The notes beneath the pieces were generated by a model, which was not told the DNA's origin, made no database searches, and saw nothing but the letters and a program-made list of their open reading frames with translations. From an uncultured Bacteroidales bacterium (lineage in GTDB: Bacteria > Bacteroidota > Bacteroidia > Bacteroidales > WCHB1-69): a DNA stretch of 36,794 nucleotides. The DNA is taken from assembly GCA_946186495.1 (NCBI GenBank), contig CAMHNQ010000030.1, positions 1 to 36,794 of the forward strand, given 5' to 3'. Of the stretch, positions 8,776 through 18,322 are shown one piece after another (within the stretch, counting starts at the first letter, position 1; each line of letters begins with the position of its first letter). The position numbers were made by a program, and so were the translations under genes.

Positions 8776-9120
8776 ATGCACGAATTGGGGATAGTCTTTT
8801 ATATTATCCGGGACGTCAAGGCGGCGGCCGAAGCGAATCATGTGGAGCGGGTTTCTACGGTAGTGATGGACATCGGAGAGGTCTCCACGGTGGTGCCGCA
8901 CCTGCTCGCCGACTGTTGGCGATGGGCCGCAGACAAGGAGGAACTGTTGCGTGGCTGTGAGTTGGAGGTCAATACAATACCTGCCGTCTCTTGGTGCGAT
9001 AATTGCAAGCGGGAATTCGGAACTGTGAAGCACGGGAAGACGTGTCCCCACTGCCGTGGCGAAAACACCTGGCTCCTCCGAGGCAACGAAGTCGAAATCC
9101 GCGAAATGCAGGTCTTGTGA
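8776..9120 (+). CDS. hypA: HypA/HybF hydrogenase/urease nickel incorporation protein
   Basis: This 114-aa protein starts at the ATG at 8776, because HypA requires MHE at the extreme N-terminus: the amino group and His2 bind nickel. The longer frame starts five codons upstream with TTG. The C-terminal zinc site is complete: Cys74, Cys77, Cys90 and Cys93 in CDNC and CPHC. HypA delivers Ni to [NiFe]-hydrogenase with HypB, and in some species to urease. No other hyp or structural hydrogenase gene is in the window, so it is an orphan here. It has its own promoter and is divergent from the Ig-like lipoprotein gene. Confidence 0.88.
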   Translation: MHELGIVFYIIRDVKAAAEANHVERVSTVVMDIGEVSTVVPHLLADCWRWAADKEELLRGCELEVNTIPAVSWCDNCKREFGTVKHGKTCPHCRGENTWLLRGNEVEIREMQVL

Positions 9121-9346
9121 CGAATGCTGGGGTGACGTGCCGCTAAGTCTGCGGCTGCTCTTAAGAACGAGGGCCCGCCTTCCTCTGCACACCAGCAAGC
9201 GGGCATGCAAAATGATGTAGAGGTGGATTTTTCCCTAAACTGTTGGCCTGTAGTTTTGGCGTTGCATAGAATTGCTCTGTATGGTGGTTTTATGAGAAAA
9301 GCGAAACAAATATCTACAATGAATTCTTAAATTTATAACAAGCGTA
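9121..9346. other. intergenic stretch after hypA, no gene recognised
   Basis: No convincing ORF. A possible stem (GCCCGC at ~9173, GCGGGC at ~9199) lacks a following T-tract, so it is not a clear terminator. The stretch ends in AT-rich sequence where the inverted-repeat element begins. Confidence 0.4.
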
Positions 9347-9352
9347 ATTATA

Positions 9353-9457
9353 ATTGAGTCCACTTGAAAAAGTCAAGATTAGCCGTTTATTTGTTTCTAA
9401 CACATTGACAATCAAGTATTTCTTTTAATGAAAACCACTTTTTCAAGTGGACTCAAT
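9353..9457. mobile_element. MITE-like inverted-repeat element, copy 1 (105 bp)
   Basis: Terminal arms begin ATTGAGTCCACTTGA and end with its exact complement. Including the flanking ATTATA/TATAAT the arms are perfect over 27 bp (9347-9373 and 9437-9463). The interior has no ORF. Copy 2 at 12244-12347 shares the ends, the length and much of the interior (CACATTGACAA, TTTTAATGAAAACC). TATA flanks both ends of this copy and could be a target duplication, though it is palindromic and so ambiguous. The structure fits a non-autonomous miniature transposable element; no matching transposase is in the window. Confidence 0.75.
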
Positions 9458-9557
9458 TATAATATCCCGATATTCGGCAAAATAACTTTTCAAAATCATA
9501 GAATGAGAACTGTTTTATCGTATCTTTTCGGCATGTTTTTAATATAAATCAAGGACT

Positions 9558-9824
9558 ATGAAAAATGAAGTATCCCGAATGGATTTTGACATGCCTCTGC
9601 TGAGACAGATGGTATTGGAGAACACGAAGAGAAATGACAAGAACGAATTGATGATTGACCAAATGTGTAAGGGAAGTGTTGATCAGGCCCGGGATGCTGC
9701 GGCTCCCGGCAGGGTCGGTGTTCAAGAGAAAAGGGTGCGTTCCGGATCAGTTTCCTGTACCGGTATGTTAGAAATTTATGTACTTTTGCCGCCAAAAAAC
9801 AATCGAAGGCCAATTAACGGCTAA
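9558..9824 (+). CDS. small ORF of unknown function, doubtful
   Basis: The 88-codon ORF has an AAGGA sequence seven bases before its ATG. The first ~40 residues (including MPLLRQMVLENTKRND) look protein-like and helical. The second half is low-complexity, runs through the -7 element of the next gene at 9781-9788 and overlaps the untranslated leader. It may be a short real peptide, a truncated gene remnant next to the MITE-like element, or chance. No family was recognised. Confidence 0.25.
   Translation: MKNEVSRMDFDMPLLRQMVLENTKRNDKNELMIDQMCKGSVDQARDAAAPGRVGVQEKRVRSGSVSCTGMLEIYVLLPPKNNRRPING
9781..9788 (+). promoter_or_regulatory. -7 element (TACTTTTG) for the two-gene membrane module
   Basis: Exact TAnnTTTG followed by C, 92 bp before the start at 9880. 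The longest ORF of the next gene would start at 9778, inside the promoter, so the downstream ATG is preferred. Confidence 0.65.
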
Positions 9825-9879
9825 CCAATTAGCGGTGAACCTGGTTAACAATGGAATAAACAATAAAAAACGAACAAAT

Positions 9880-10224
9880 ATGGCATGTTTTATAGTACCC
9901 ATGGCTCAAGCAATCGCGACGAGCGTATATCGTAAAAATAATGAAAAACGCATTGAACAGTCGGATGCTGCGATGCTGCACAATCTTCCGACGTTAGAGA
10001 AGATGCTCTGGGGCGGCACGGTGTTGCTGATTGTTGACCACATTCTCAACGGAGAACTCTCATGGAGGTTTCCGTTCATCACCGCCCTCGACGGTGCCCA
10101 GGGAGTCCAGATAGTCCTCCGTGAAATCTTCACCGTTGGCCTGCCCATGTCGCTGGCAGTCACCGCCGTCTGGACGGTATGGGCACTCTTCAAGAAGAGA
10201 CGGGAGATCGGTGTCCACATGTAA
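9880..10224 (+). CDS. small membrane protein of unknown function (114 aa)
   Basis: The start at 9880 is chosen because it lies downstream of the -7 element and the sequence before it is not protein-like. The protein has two likely membrane segments, around residues 44-58 (MLWGGTVLLIVDHIL) and 85-105 (FTVGLPMSLAVTAVWTVWALF). A basic tail follows (KKRREIGVHM), probably cytoplasmic by the positive-inside rule. No catalytic motif or known family was recognised. It lies 51 bp upstream of a polytopic membrane protein on the same strand, and the two share one promoter and one terminator, so they probably work together. Confidence 0.7.
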   Translation: MACFIVPMAQAIATSVYRKNNEKRIEQSDAAMLHNLPTLEKMLWGGTVLLIVDHILNGELSWRFPFITALDGAQGVQIVLREIFTVGLPMSLAVTAVWTVWALFKKRREIGVHM

Positions 10225-10275
10225 TATGGACTCATGCCCATTGATAATTACAAACTATAATCAAATAAAAGTATT

Positions 10276-11367
10276 ATGTTATTCCAAGTTTATGGGGCCG
10301 GAGCCCTGGCCCAATGGGGAATGCTGCTCGTCGTCCTCTTGGGTCTCATCCTATTCAACGAGTTTGCCCGCCGTACGAAACTCGGCGGCATCATCACATT
10401 TTTCGTCATCCCGGTCATTTTGACGGTCTATTTCGTGGCTATCGCCGTCGGTGCCCGCAACGGTGCGGACTGGGCGTTGAACAACCAGACGCACATGTAC
10501 ATGAACGGGTGGTTCCACTATGCGAAGCTCTACGCCGCCCTTACTGGCTGTATCGGCTTCATGATGATTAAATACGAGTGGGGCATCGGTGCCAAGCACT
10601 GGTTCAAACCCTTCCCGTTCATCATCGTGGCTATCAACATTTTGATTGCGGTCGTCTCTGATTTTGAAAGCGCTTTCATGGGCTGGAACAAGTGGTGGCT
10701 CAGCAGCGAGGGCGTCTGGCTCTATGGCGGTTGGCACAACGTCATGAACGGCATCGCCGGCCTGCTCAATATCCTTTGTATGACCGCCTGGTGGAACGTC
10801 TTCCCCTCCAAGGACAGAAAAGACATGATTTGGGCCGACATGACCTGGGTCTTCATCGTGGTCTATGACATCTGGAACTTCGCCTACACCTACAACTGTC
10901 TGCCCACGCACAGCTGGTATTGCGGCATCGCTTTGTTGCTCGCCCCGACGATTGCAGCTATTTGCTGGAACCGTGGCGGTTGGATCATGAACCGTGCCAA
11001 CACGCTGGCTATCTGGTGCATGTTCGCGCAGGTCTTCCCGCTTTTCCAGGAGACTTTCAAGGACGGTTTCCAGGCTTTCAAGTGGGCGGTGCTTCCCGTG
11101 CAATACCCCAACGGCATCGATACCATTACGGAAATCTATGCCGCTGCCGGTGGTGAGGCCGCCGCAGTTGGCACCACAGTCGAGACTGTCGCCGCAAATC
11201 CTACGGCCATGACCGTCATCAGCGCCCTGGCCCTTGTCACCAACGCTGTAGCACTCTGCTACATTTTCGCACAGGCCAAGAAACGCCACATCAACCCATA
11301 CAAGGAAGATGTCTTCGTCAACCAGAAGTACTACAAGGATTCCATGGCTCGTGCAGAAGTGAACTAA
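10276..11367 (+). CDS. polytopic membrane protein, possibly DUF5692 family
   Basis: The 363-aa integral membrane protein has about nine to ten hydrophobic segments. Examples are residues ~15-30 (LLVVLLGLILFNEFA), 38-56 (IITFFVIPVILTVYFVAIA) and ~308-330 near the end. It is rich in Trp, Tyr and Asn in the loops (WNKWWLSSEGVWLYGGWHNVMNG). It ends with a charged tail (KKRHINPYKEDVF). I associate this pattern with the uncharacterised DUF5692 family from memory, not by a search. It lies directly downstream of the 114-aa membrane protein, and a terminator follows 23 bp after the stop. Nothing in the sequence indicates a substrate, and similarity to transporters is not evident. Confidence 0.75.
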   Translation: MLFQVYGAGALAQWGMLLVVLLGLILFNEFARRTKLGGIITFFVIPVILTVYFVAIAVGARNGADWALNNQTHMYMNGWFHYAKLYAALTGCIGFMMIKYEWGIGAKHWFKPFPFIIVAINILIAVVSDFESAFMGWNKWWLSSEGVWLYGGWHNVMNGIAGLLNILCMTAWWNVFPSKDRKDMIWADMTWVFIVVYDIWNFAYTYNCLPTHSWYCGIALLLAPTIAAICWNRGGWIMNRANTLAIWCMFAQVFPLFQETFKDGFQAFKWAVLPVQYPNGIDTITEIYAAAGGEAAAVGTTVETVAANPTAMTVISALALVTNAVALCYIFAQAKKRHINPYKEDVFVNQKYYKDSMARAEVN

Positions 11368-11389
11368 TCTATCGTTACAGACAATGAGC

Positions 11390-11424
11390 AAGACGGGGAC
11401 TGTTTCTGCAGTTCCCGTCTTTCG
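11390..11424 (+). terminator. rho-independent terminator after the membrane module
   Basis: Stem AAGACGGGGACTG / CAGTTCCCGTCTT (one G-U pair) with a six-base loop and a short T-rich tail. Confidence 0.75.
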
Positions 11425-11455
11425 TTTGGCCGTGTCACTATTTTCAGTATTTTTG
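11425..11455 (+). promoter_or_regulatory. promoter of the GNAT gene (-33 TTTG, -7 TATTTTTG)
   Basis: TTTG at 11425-11428 and TATTTTTG at 11448-11455 are separated by 19 bp, the canonical Bacteroidetes sigma-ABfr arrangement. The GNAT start lies 23 bp downstream. Confidence 0.75.
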
Positions 11456-11478
11456 CCCCGTAAAAAAAATAGACGAAT

Positions 11479-11913
11479 ATGCAAGATTATACGATTCGGT
11501 TGATGACTATTGATGACTATGAACAGGTGTATGCCTTATGGTCGAGAACGGAAGGAATGGCTCTTCGCGGGTATGATGATTCGGAGGAGGGTATCGCCAA
11601 GTTCCTGAGAAAGAACCCCACTTCCAATTTTGTGGCGGAGATGAGGGGAGAGATCGTCGGGGTGATTATGTGCGGCATGGATGGGCGGCGAGCCTACATC
11701 TATCACACGGTGGTACGGCAAGACCTCCGGCAACAGGGAATCGGCAAAGCTTTGCTGCGGATGGTTTATCACGCTATTGAACAAGAAGGCATCAAGAAGA
11801 ATGGCCTGCTGGTGCTCAAAAACAACGAAATCGGCAACAAGTTCTGGAAGATGCAGGGGTGGACAGAACGTGTGGATCTGAACTACTACAGCAAAAACAA
11901 CGTGGAACAGTGA
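11479..11913 (+). CDS. GNAT-family N-acetyltransferase
   Basis: The 144-aa single-domain protein has the GNAT fold order: an N-terminal strand and helix (IRLMTIDDYEQVYALW), a central strand pair with FVAEMRGEIVGVIMCG, and the acetyl-CoA pyrophosphate loop RQQGIGKALL (residues ~89-98; consensus R/QxxGxG/A). The C-terminal part (NEIGNKFWKMQGW) matches the usual motif around the aromatic-glycine turn. It transfers an acetyl group from acetyl-CoA to an amine; the substrate cannot be told from the sequence. It is monocistronic, with a well-formed promoter just upstream, and converges on the tRNA-Ala/str operon. Confidence 0.9.
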   Translation: MQDYTIRLMTIDDYEQVYALWSRTEGMALRGYDDSEEGIAKFLRKNPTSNFVAEMRGEIVGVIMCGMDGRRAYIYHTVVRQDLRQQGIGKALLRMVYHAIEQEGIKKNGLLVLKNNEIGNKFWKMQGWTERVDLNYYSKNNVEQ

Positions 11914-12243
11914 CAATTGGCAGGTCGATTCTGCTCCACACTCGCCCGGGCGCGATGCGCACTGTGCCGCAGAAACCGCCAAAGCCCTTTCCGATATTGT
12001 TTGCTCCAGAAGTTCCATTGGAGGCCCTTTACGTTAGTCACACCGCTGCTGATGGAGATGATAACGTATTCAGTTAAAACGACAATGACGGATACGTATG
12101 CCGCCGTCTTCCAAAGATAAAAGAGAAGGACTCCCCAAACGGAAAGCCCTTCTTACTTTTTTTGTGAAATATGGTGGCTAATGGTGCTGTTGGAGCTGGG
12201 CCAAACAGAGAATAGTCTGCCTTATCCATAATATGATAAGGCT
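11914..12243. other. intergenic stretch between GNAT and the MITE-like element
   Basis: About 330 bp with no recognised gene. Short ORFs cross it in several frames, but none has a protein-like composition. A minus-strand TATCTTTG at 12112-12119 matches the -7 consensus and would transcribe antisense towards the GNAT gene. A weak terminator lies at 12124-12163. It could hold decayed coding sequence or a small antisense RNA; neither can be shown. Confidence 0.4.
12124..12163 (+). terminator. weak terminator downstream of the GNAT gene
   Basis: AGAAGG and CCTTCT pair across an 18-nt loop, followed by a T-tract. It is 210 bp after the GNAT stop, so it is only a candidate. Confidence 0.4.
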
Positions 12244-12347
12244 ATTGAGTCCACTTGAAAAAGTCAAAATTGACGTTTTTTTGCTTGTACCACATTGACA
12301 AGCAAATATTGTTTTTAATGAAAACCACTTTATCAAGTGGACTCAAT
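12244..12347. mobile_element. MITE-like inverted-repeat element, copy 2 (104 bp)
   Basis: It has the same ATTGAGTCCACTTGA ends as copy 1 at 9353-9457; the 21-bp arms carry one mismatch. Its interior contains a second, nested hairpin (TTGCTTGT at ~12281, ACAAGCAA at ~12298) that is only partly kept in copy 1. No target duplication is evident here (flanks GGCT and TACA). It lies between the end of the str operon/tRNA-Ala unit and the convergent GNAT gene. Confidence 0.75.
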
Positions 12348-12375
12348 TACATTTTTTTAGTTCATCGTAAAACAT

Positions 12376-12409
12376 AAAACGGTCTCCTTTTCGGAAACCG
12401 TTTTTTTTT
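12376..12409. terminator. terminator at the end of the str operon/tRNA-Ala unit
   Basis: Arms AAAACGGTCTCC and GGAAACCGTTTT (one mismatch) close a TTTTC loop. There is a T9 run on the plus side and a T-rich stretch on the minus side. It is ~10 bp past the tRNA 3' end and probably ends transcription from both directions. Confidence 0.75.
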
Positions 12410-12418
12410 CAGCATACG

Positions 12419-12492
12419 TGGAGCGTATGAGAATCGAACTCACGACCTCTTGACTGCCAGTCAAACGCTCTAGCCAACTGAGCTAACGCCCC
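12419..12492 (-). tRNA. tRNA-Ala (anticodon GGC)
   Basis: A 74-nt cloverleaf on the minus strand. The acceptor stem is GGGGCGT / ACGCTCC with discriminator A. D-arm GCTC/GAGC, anticodon arm TTTGA-CTGGCAG-TCAAG and a T-arm with TTCGATT all pair. The anticodon GGC reads Ala codons GCC/GCU. The acceptor stem contains the G3-U70 pair that is the alanine identity element, which confirms the assignment. CCA is not encoded. It lies 49 bp downstream of rpsJ in the same direction and may be cut out of the str operon transcript. Confidence 0.95.
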
Positions 12493-12498
12493 ATAAAT

Positions 12499-12533
12499 AT
12501 TGTAGTGCCGTCATCGGGTGGCGGCTCTACAAT
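12499..12533. repeat. REP-like palindrome between rpsJ and tRNA-Ala
   Basis: Arms ATTGTAGTGCCG and CGGCTCTACAAT pair with one mismatch around an 11-nt loop. Read on the minus strand (TGTAGAGCCGCC then ATGACGGC), it resembles the degenerate palindrome at 30463-30497 (TGTAGAGACGCC then ATGACGGC). It may also act as a processing or attenuation hairpin before the tRNA. Confidence 0.6.
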
Positions 12534-12541
12534 GATGTAGT

Positions 12542-12856
12542 TCAGACCTTGATTTCAACGTCCACGCCGCTGGGTAACTCCAGCTTCATGAGTGCGTCGA
12601 TGGTTTGGGTTGTCGTACCGTAAATGTCCAGGATTCTCTTGTAAGTGGAGAGCTGGAACTGTTCTCTGGACTTCTTGTTGACGAAGGTGGAACGGTTCAC
12701 GGTGAAGATTTTCTTGTGGGTCGGAAGCGGAATAGGGCCAACGAGCACCACTTTGTCGTCCTTCACGCTGTTCACAGTCTTCACGATTTTCTCGGCAGAC
12801 TTGTCAACCAGCGTGTGGTCGAATGATTTCAGTTTGATTCTAATTCTATGAGCCAT
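12542..12856 (-). CDS. rpsJ: 30S ribosomal protein S10
   Basis: This 104-aa protein matches S10 throughout, including [14 protein letters not shown] at the N-terminus and the conserved [17 protein letters not shown] segment. S10 is part of the 30S head and, as NusE, also contributes to transcription antitermination. It is the last protein gene of the str operon here, 56 bp after fusA. In most Bacteroidetes rpsJ leads directly into rplC and the S10 operon; here a palindrome, a tRNA gene and a terminator follow instead. Confidence 0.97.
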   Translation of the reverse strand: MAHRIRIKLKSFDHTLVDKSAEKIVKTVNSVKDDKVVLVGPIPLPTHKKIFTVNRSTFVNKKSREQFQLSTYKRILDIYGTTTQTIDALMKLELPSGVDVEIKV

Positions 12857-12912
12857 TTATTTTAATTGTTTAATTGTTTATTTTCGTTGTATGTTCGTCG
12901 TTCATTCATCGA

Positions 12913-15006
<2,094 letters not shown>

Positions 15007-15070
15007 ATTCCCGAAAGCTGTATGAAATTTAATGTTACGAAATTGGATGGGGGTGTGAGGTCGGGTCGGG

Positions 15071-15538
15071 TTACATCCGCATGTGGGCGAAAGCCTTGTT
15101 GGCCTCGGCCATTCTGTGGATTTCCTCTTTCTTCTTGAAAGCGGCGCCCTCGCTCTTGTAGGCTGCCATGATTTCCTGGGCGAGCTTGTCGGCCATGGTC
15201 TTCTCGTGGCGTTTGCGCGCGAAGGCGATCAGGTTTTTCATGCCCACGGATTGCTTTCTGCCCGGCTTGATCTCCTCGGGGACGGGGAGGGTCGTGCCGC
15301 CGACGCGCTTGCTCTTGACTTCGACGCTCGGGGTGACGTTTTCCAGGGCTTTTTTCCAGACTTCGAGGCCGTTCTCCTTGGTCTTCTCGCTCACAATGTC
15401 GATGGCGTCGTAGAAGATCTCGAAAGCCAGGTTCTTTTTACCTTTCAACATGATATTGTTGACGAATTTGGTCACTTGTTCGTCATTGAATTTCGGATCC
15501 GGAAGAATGATCCTTTTCTTTGCATGTGAATTTCTCAT
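15071..15538 (-). CDS. rpsG: 30S ribosomal protein S7
   Basis: The start was set at 15538, giving 155 aa beginning [17 protein letters not shown], the normal S7 N-terminus; the open frame begins 18 codons upstream with non-conserved sequence. The conserved core [17 protein letters not shown] and the C-terminal arm ending NKAFAHMRM are present. S7 nucleates assembly of the 30S head and in other bacteria is the autogenous repressor of the str operon. The rpsL-rpsG gap is ~75 bp, long enough for a regulatory structure, though none was identified. Confidence 0.95.
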   Translation of the reverse strand: MRNSHAKKRIILPDPKFNDEQVTKFVNNIMLKGKKNLAFEIFYDAIDIVSEKTKENGLEVWKKALENVTPSVEVKSKRVGGTTLPVPEEIKPGRKQSVGMKNLIAFARKRHEKTMADKLAQEIMAAYKSEGAAFKKKEEIHRMAEANKAFAHMRM

Positions 15539-15613
15539 TGTATCTTCAATAATTTGGTTATTTACTCTTGAATCGCCAATCGCGGCGTTCAATTTACACT
15601 TTTAAGGGAATTG

Positions 15614-16000
<387 letters not shown>

Positions 16001-16063
16001 AAATTTTTTTTTCCTTTTAATTTTTTGATTTTAAGTTCTTTTTGTTCTAAAATTTTGCGGCTG

Positions 16064-16071
16064 CAAAAATA
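16064..16071 (-). promoter_or_regulatory. -7 element (TATTTTTG) of the str operon
   Basis: Exact TAnnTTTG on the minus strand followed by CAGCC, 63 bp before rpsL. A TTTG on the same strand at 16087-16090 is slightly too close (15 bp) for a standard -33. Confidence 0.65.
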
Positions 16072-16135
16072 CAATTTTTTTTATTCCAAATAATGTCGTG
16101 CGGATATTTTTTTTCAACAGTATTGAACAAGTTCT

Positions 16136-18283
16136 TTACACCCGCTCGAAGTCCATCCTCCGCTTGATGACATCGACGGCCACCACGCGCACGCGGATGG
16201 GGTCGCCGAAGCGCAGGTTTTTGCCGTGATGCAGTCCCACGAGCGTATAGTTCTCCTCGTCAATGTAGTAGAAGTCGTCGTCGAAGCTGCGCATCGGGAT
16301 CATGCCCTCGCAGTGCGACTCCGCGAGCTCGGCATAGACACCCCACTTGGAGATGCCCGACACCACCGCGTCGAACTCCTGCCCGATTTTGTCGGAGAGG
16401 AACTCCGCCTGCTTGTACTTGATGGAGTTGCGCTCGGCCTCCATCGCCTGCCGCTCCATGTCGGAGCAGTGCTTGCAGTACTCCTCGTACTGCTCCTTGT
16501 TCACCGACGGCTCGTGGGCCAGGTAGCGGTCTAACAGCCGGTGCACCATCAGGTCGGGGTAGCGGCGGATGGGCGAGGTGAAGTGGGTGTAATAGGGGAA
16601 CGCCAGCCCGTAGTGGCCGATGTTGTCGGTGGTATAGACCGCCCGCGCCATGATGCGGATGGTCAGCTTGCTCAGCATGTCGTAGTCGGGCTTGCCCTTC
16701 TCGCCCTCCAGCATCTTGTTCAGCGAGCTGCTGAGGTTCTTCGTGGAGTTGGTCTTCAGTTCGAAGCCCAGTTTCTTCACGAACTCCTTGAAGGTGTTGA
16801 GCTTCTCGTCCAACGGCTTGTCGTGGACACGATAGACGAAGACGTTCTCGGGCTGGTTGGCCGAGCGTTTCTTGCCGATCTTCTCGGCCACGCGCTTGTT
16901 GGCGAGCAGCATGAACTCCTCGATGAGCCAGTTGGCCTCCTTTTGCTCCTTGAGATAGACCCCTATGGGCTTGCCGTTCTCGTCGAGTTTGAACTTCACC
17001 TCCTCGGTCTCGAAGCTGATGGCGTGGTTGTCGAAGCGTTGCTTGCGCATCACCTGCGCGAGTTTGTGCAACTGGAGGATGGCCTCGTTGAGGTCACCCT
17101 CACCGGTTTCGATGACCTGCTGCGCCTCCTCGTAGTTGAAGCGGCGGTTGGAGCGGATCACCGTGTGGCCGAACCACTCCTTGTGCACCTTGGCGTTGTC
17201 GTCGAGGTCGAAGACCGCGCTGTAGCAGAGCTTGTCCTCGTCGGGGCGGAGCGAGCAGAGGTTGTTGGAGAGGGCTTCGGGCAGCATCGGGATGGTGCGG
17301 TCGACCAGATAGACGGAGGTGCCTCGGCTGTAGGCTTCCTGGTCGATGCCGCTGCCGGGCCTGACGTAGTAGGAGACGTCGGCGATGTGGATGCCCACGC
17401 GGTAGAGGCCGCTTTCGAGCCGCTCGAAGGAGAGGGCGTCGTCGAAGTCCTTGGCGTCGGCGGGGTCGATGGTGAAGGTGAGGGTGTCGCGGAAGTCGCG
17501 GCGGCGCAGGATCTCCTTCTCGGGGATCTCGGTCGGGATGGCCTCGGCTTCCTGTTCCACCTCCTTGGGGAAGGCGACGGGGAAGTCGCTTTCGGCGAGG
17601 ATGGAGAGCATCTCCACGTCGTTGCCGCCGGGTTTGCCGAGCACGTTGACGACCTCGCCGGTGGGGTTGCGCTGGCCGCTGGCCCAGTCGAGGATGCGCA
17701 CCACCACCTTGTCGCCGGTCTTGGCCTTGCGCAGGTGCCGCCCCGGGATGATGACGTCGCGGCGCAGCACCGTGTTGTCGGGCACGAAGTAGGCGATGCC
17801 CTTGCGGATCTGGATGGTGCCCACGATCTGGCGCTTGCTGCGCTGCACGATCTCCACCACCTGGCCCTCCATGCGCTTGCCTTTGCGGGCAGGGAACACG
17901 ACCACCTTCACGAGGTCGCCGTTCAGGGCGTTGCCGAGGTTGCCGTCGGCCACGAAGATGTCGTCAACGGCGGACTCGTCCGGCGTATCGTCCTGCTTGC
18001 CCTGCGGGATGACGAACGCCATGCCGCTGCGCTTCTGCTCCACACGCCCCACGATATAGTTCTTGCCGGTGGTCTTCGTGTCCTGGAACTTGGTGTTCAG
18101 CTTGTATTTGCCGCGGCCCGCCTTGAGCACGACCTTGGCGTTGATGAGCTTGTCCAGCTCCTGCGCTACTTCCGCGCGGCCCTTCTTGTCGAAAATCTTG
18201 ATCTTGGCCGCTATCTGCTTGTAGTTCAGCTTTTCGGTGCTGTTCGACAGCACTTCTATGATTTGTTGGCTTAATTCTTTCAT
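16136..18283 (-). CDS. rnr: ribonuclease R (RNB-family 3'-5' exoribonuclease)
   Basis: The 715-aa protein has the RNase R order: an N-terminal helix-turn-helix-like region (residues ~1-65), cold-shock domains, the RNB catalytic domain with DPADAKDFDDALSF (acidic residues binding two Mg ions) around residue 275, and a C-terminal S1 domain (EFDAVVSGISKWGVYAELAE, residue ~630 on). It degrades structured RNA, including rRNA and mRNA decay intermediates, in the cytoplasm. The protein ends soon after the S1 domain, without the long basic tail of the E. coli enzyme. It is upstream of rpsL on the same strand, separated by the str promoter. No clear promoter was seen before it, only CCAATAA tandem repeats. 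Confidence 0.95.
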   Translation of the reverse strand: MKELSQQIIEVLSNSTEKLNYKQIAAKIKIFDKKGRAEVAQELDKLINAKVVLKAGRGKYKLNTKFQDTKTTGKNYIVGRVEQKRSGMAFVIPQGKQDDTPDESAVDDIFVADGNLGNALNGDLVKVVVFPARKGKRMEGQVVEIVQRSKRQIVGTIQIRKGIAYFVPDNTVLRRDVIIPGRHLRKAKTGDKVVVRILDWASGQRNPTGEVVNVLGKPGGNDVEMLSILAESDFPVAFPKEVEQEAEAIPTEIPEKEILRRRDFRDTLTFTIDPADAKDFDDALSFERLESGLYRVGIHIADVSYYVRPGSGIDQEAYSRGTSVYLVDRTIPMLPEALSNNLCSLRPDEDKLCYSAVFDLDDNAKVHKEWFGHTVIRSNRRFNYEEAQQVIETGEGDLNEAILQLHKLAQVMRKQRFDNHAISFETEEVKFKLDENGKPIGVYLKEQKEANWLIEEFMLLANKRVAEKIGKKRSANQPENVFVYRVHDKPLDEKLNTFKEFVKKLGFELKTNSTKNLSSSLNKMLEGEKGKPDYDMLSKLTIRIMARAVYTTDNIGHYGLAFPYYTHFTSPIRRYPDLMVHRLLDRYLAHEPSVNKEQYEEYCKHCSDMERQAMEAERNSIKYKQAEFLSDKIGQEFDAVVSGISKWGVYAELAESHCEGMIPMRSFDDDFYYIDEENYTLVGLHHGKNLRFGDPIRVRVVAVDVIKRRMDFERV

Positions 18284-18294
18284 TTTTGTAATGA

Positions 18295-18321
18295 TTATTG
18301 GTTATTGGTTATTGGTTATGG
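18295..18321. repeat. short tandem repeat TTATTGG (3 units plus a partial fourth)
   Basis: Three exact 7-bp units followed by a partial one, just upstream of rnr and immediately after the hipA remnant. Such AT-rich microrepeats are common in Bacteroidetes intergenic DNA and prone to slippage. Confidence 0.8.
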
Positions 18322-18322
18322 T

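Noticed and set aside
11917-12120. Plus-strand ORF after the GNAT gene
   Set aside because: Cysteine/arginine-rich random-looking sequence, no start context, competing frames equally open.
16541-18274. Long plus-strand ORF (577 aa) opposite rnr
   Set aside because: Its composition (LLVEL/HVDD-type, Val/Leu/Asp-rich) is that of an antisense shadow. The minus strand encodes a complete RNase R with all motifs.
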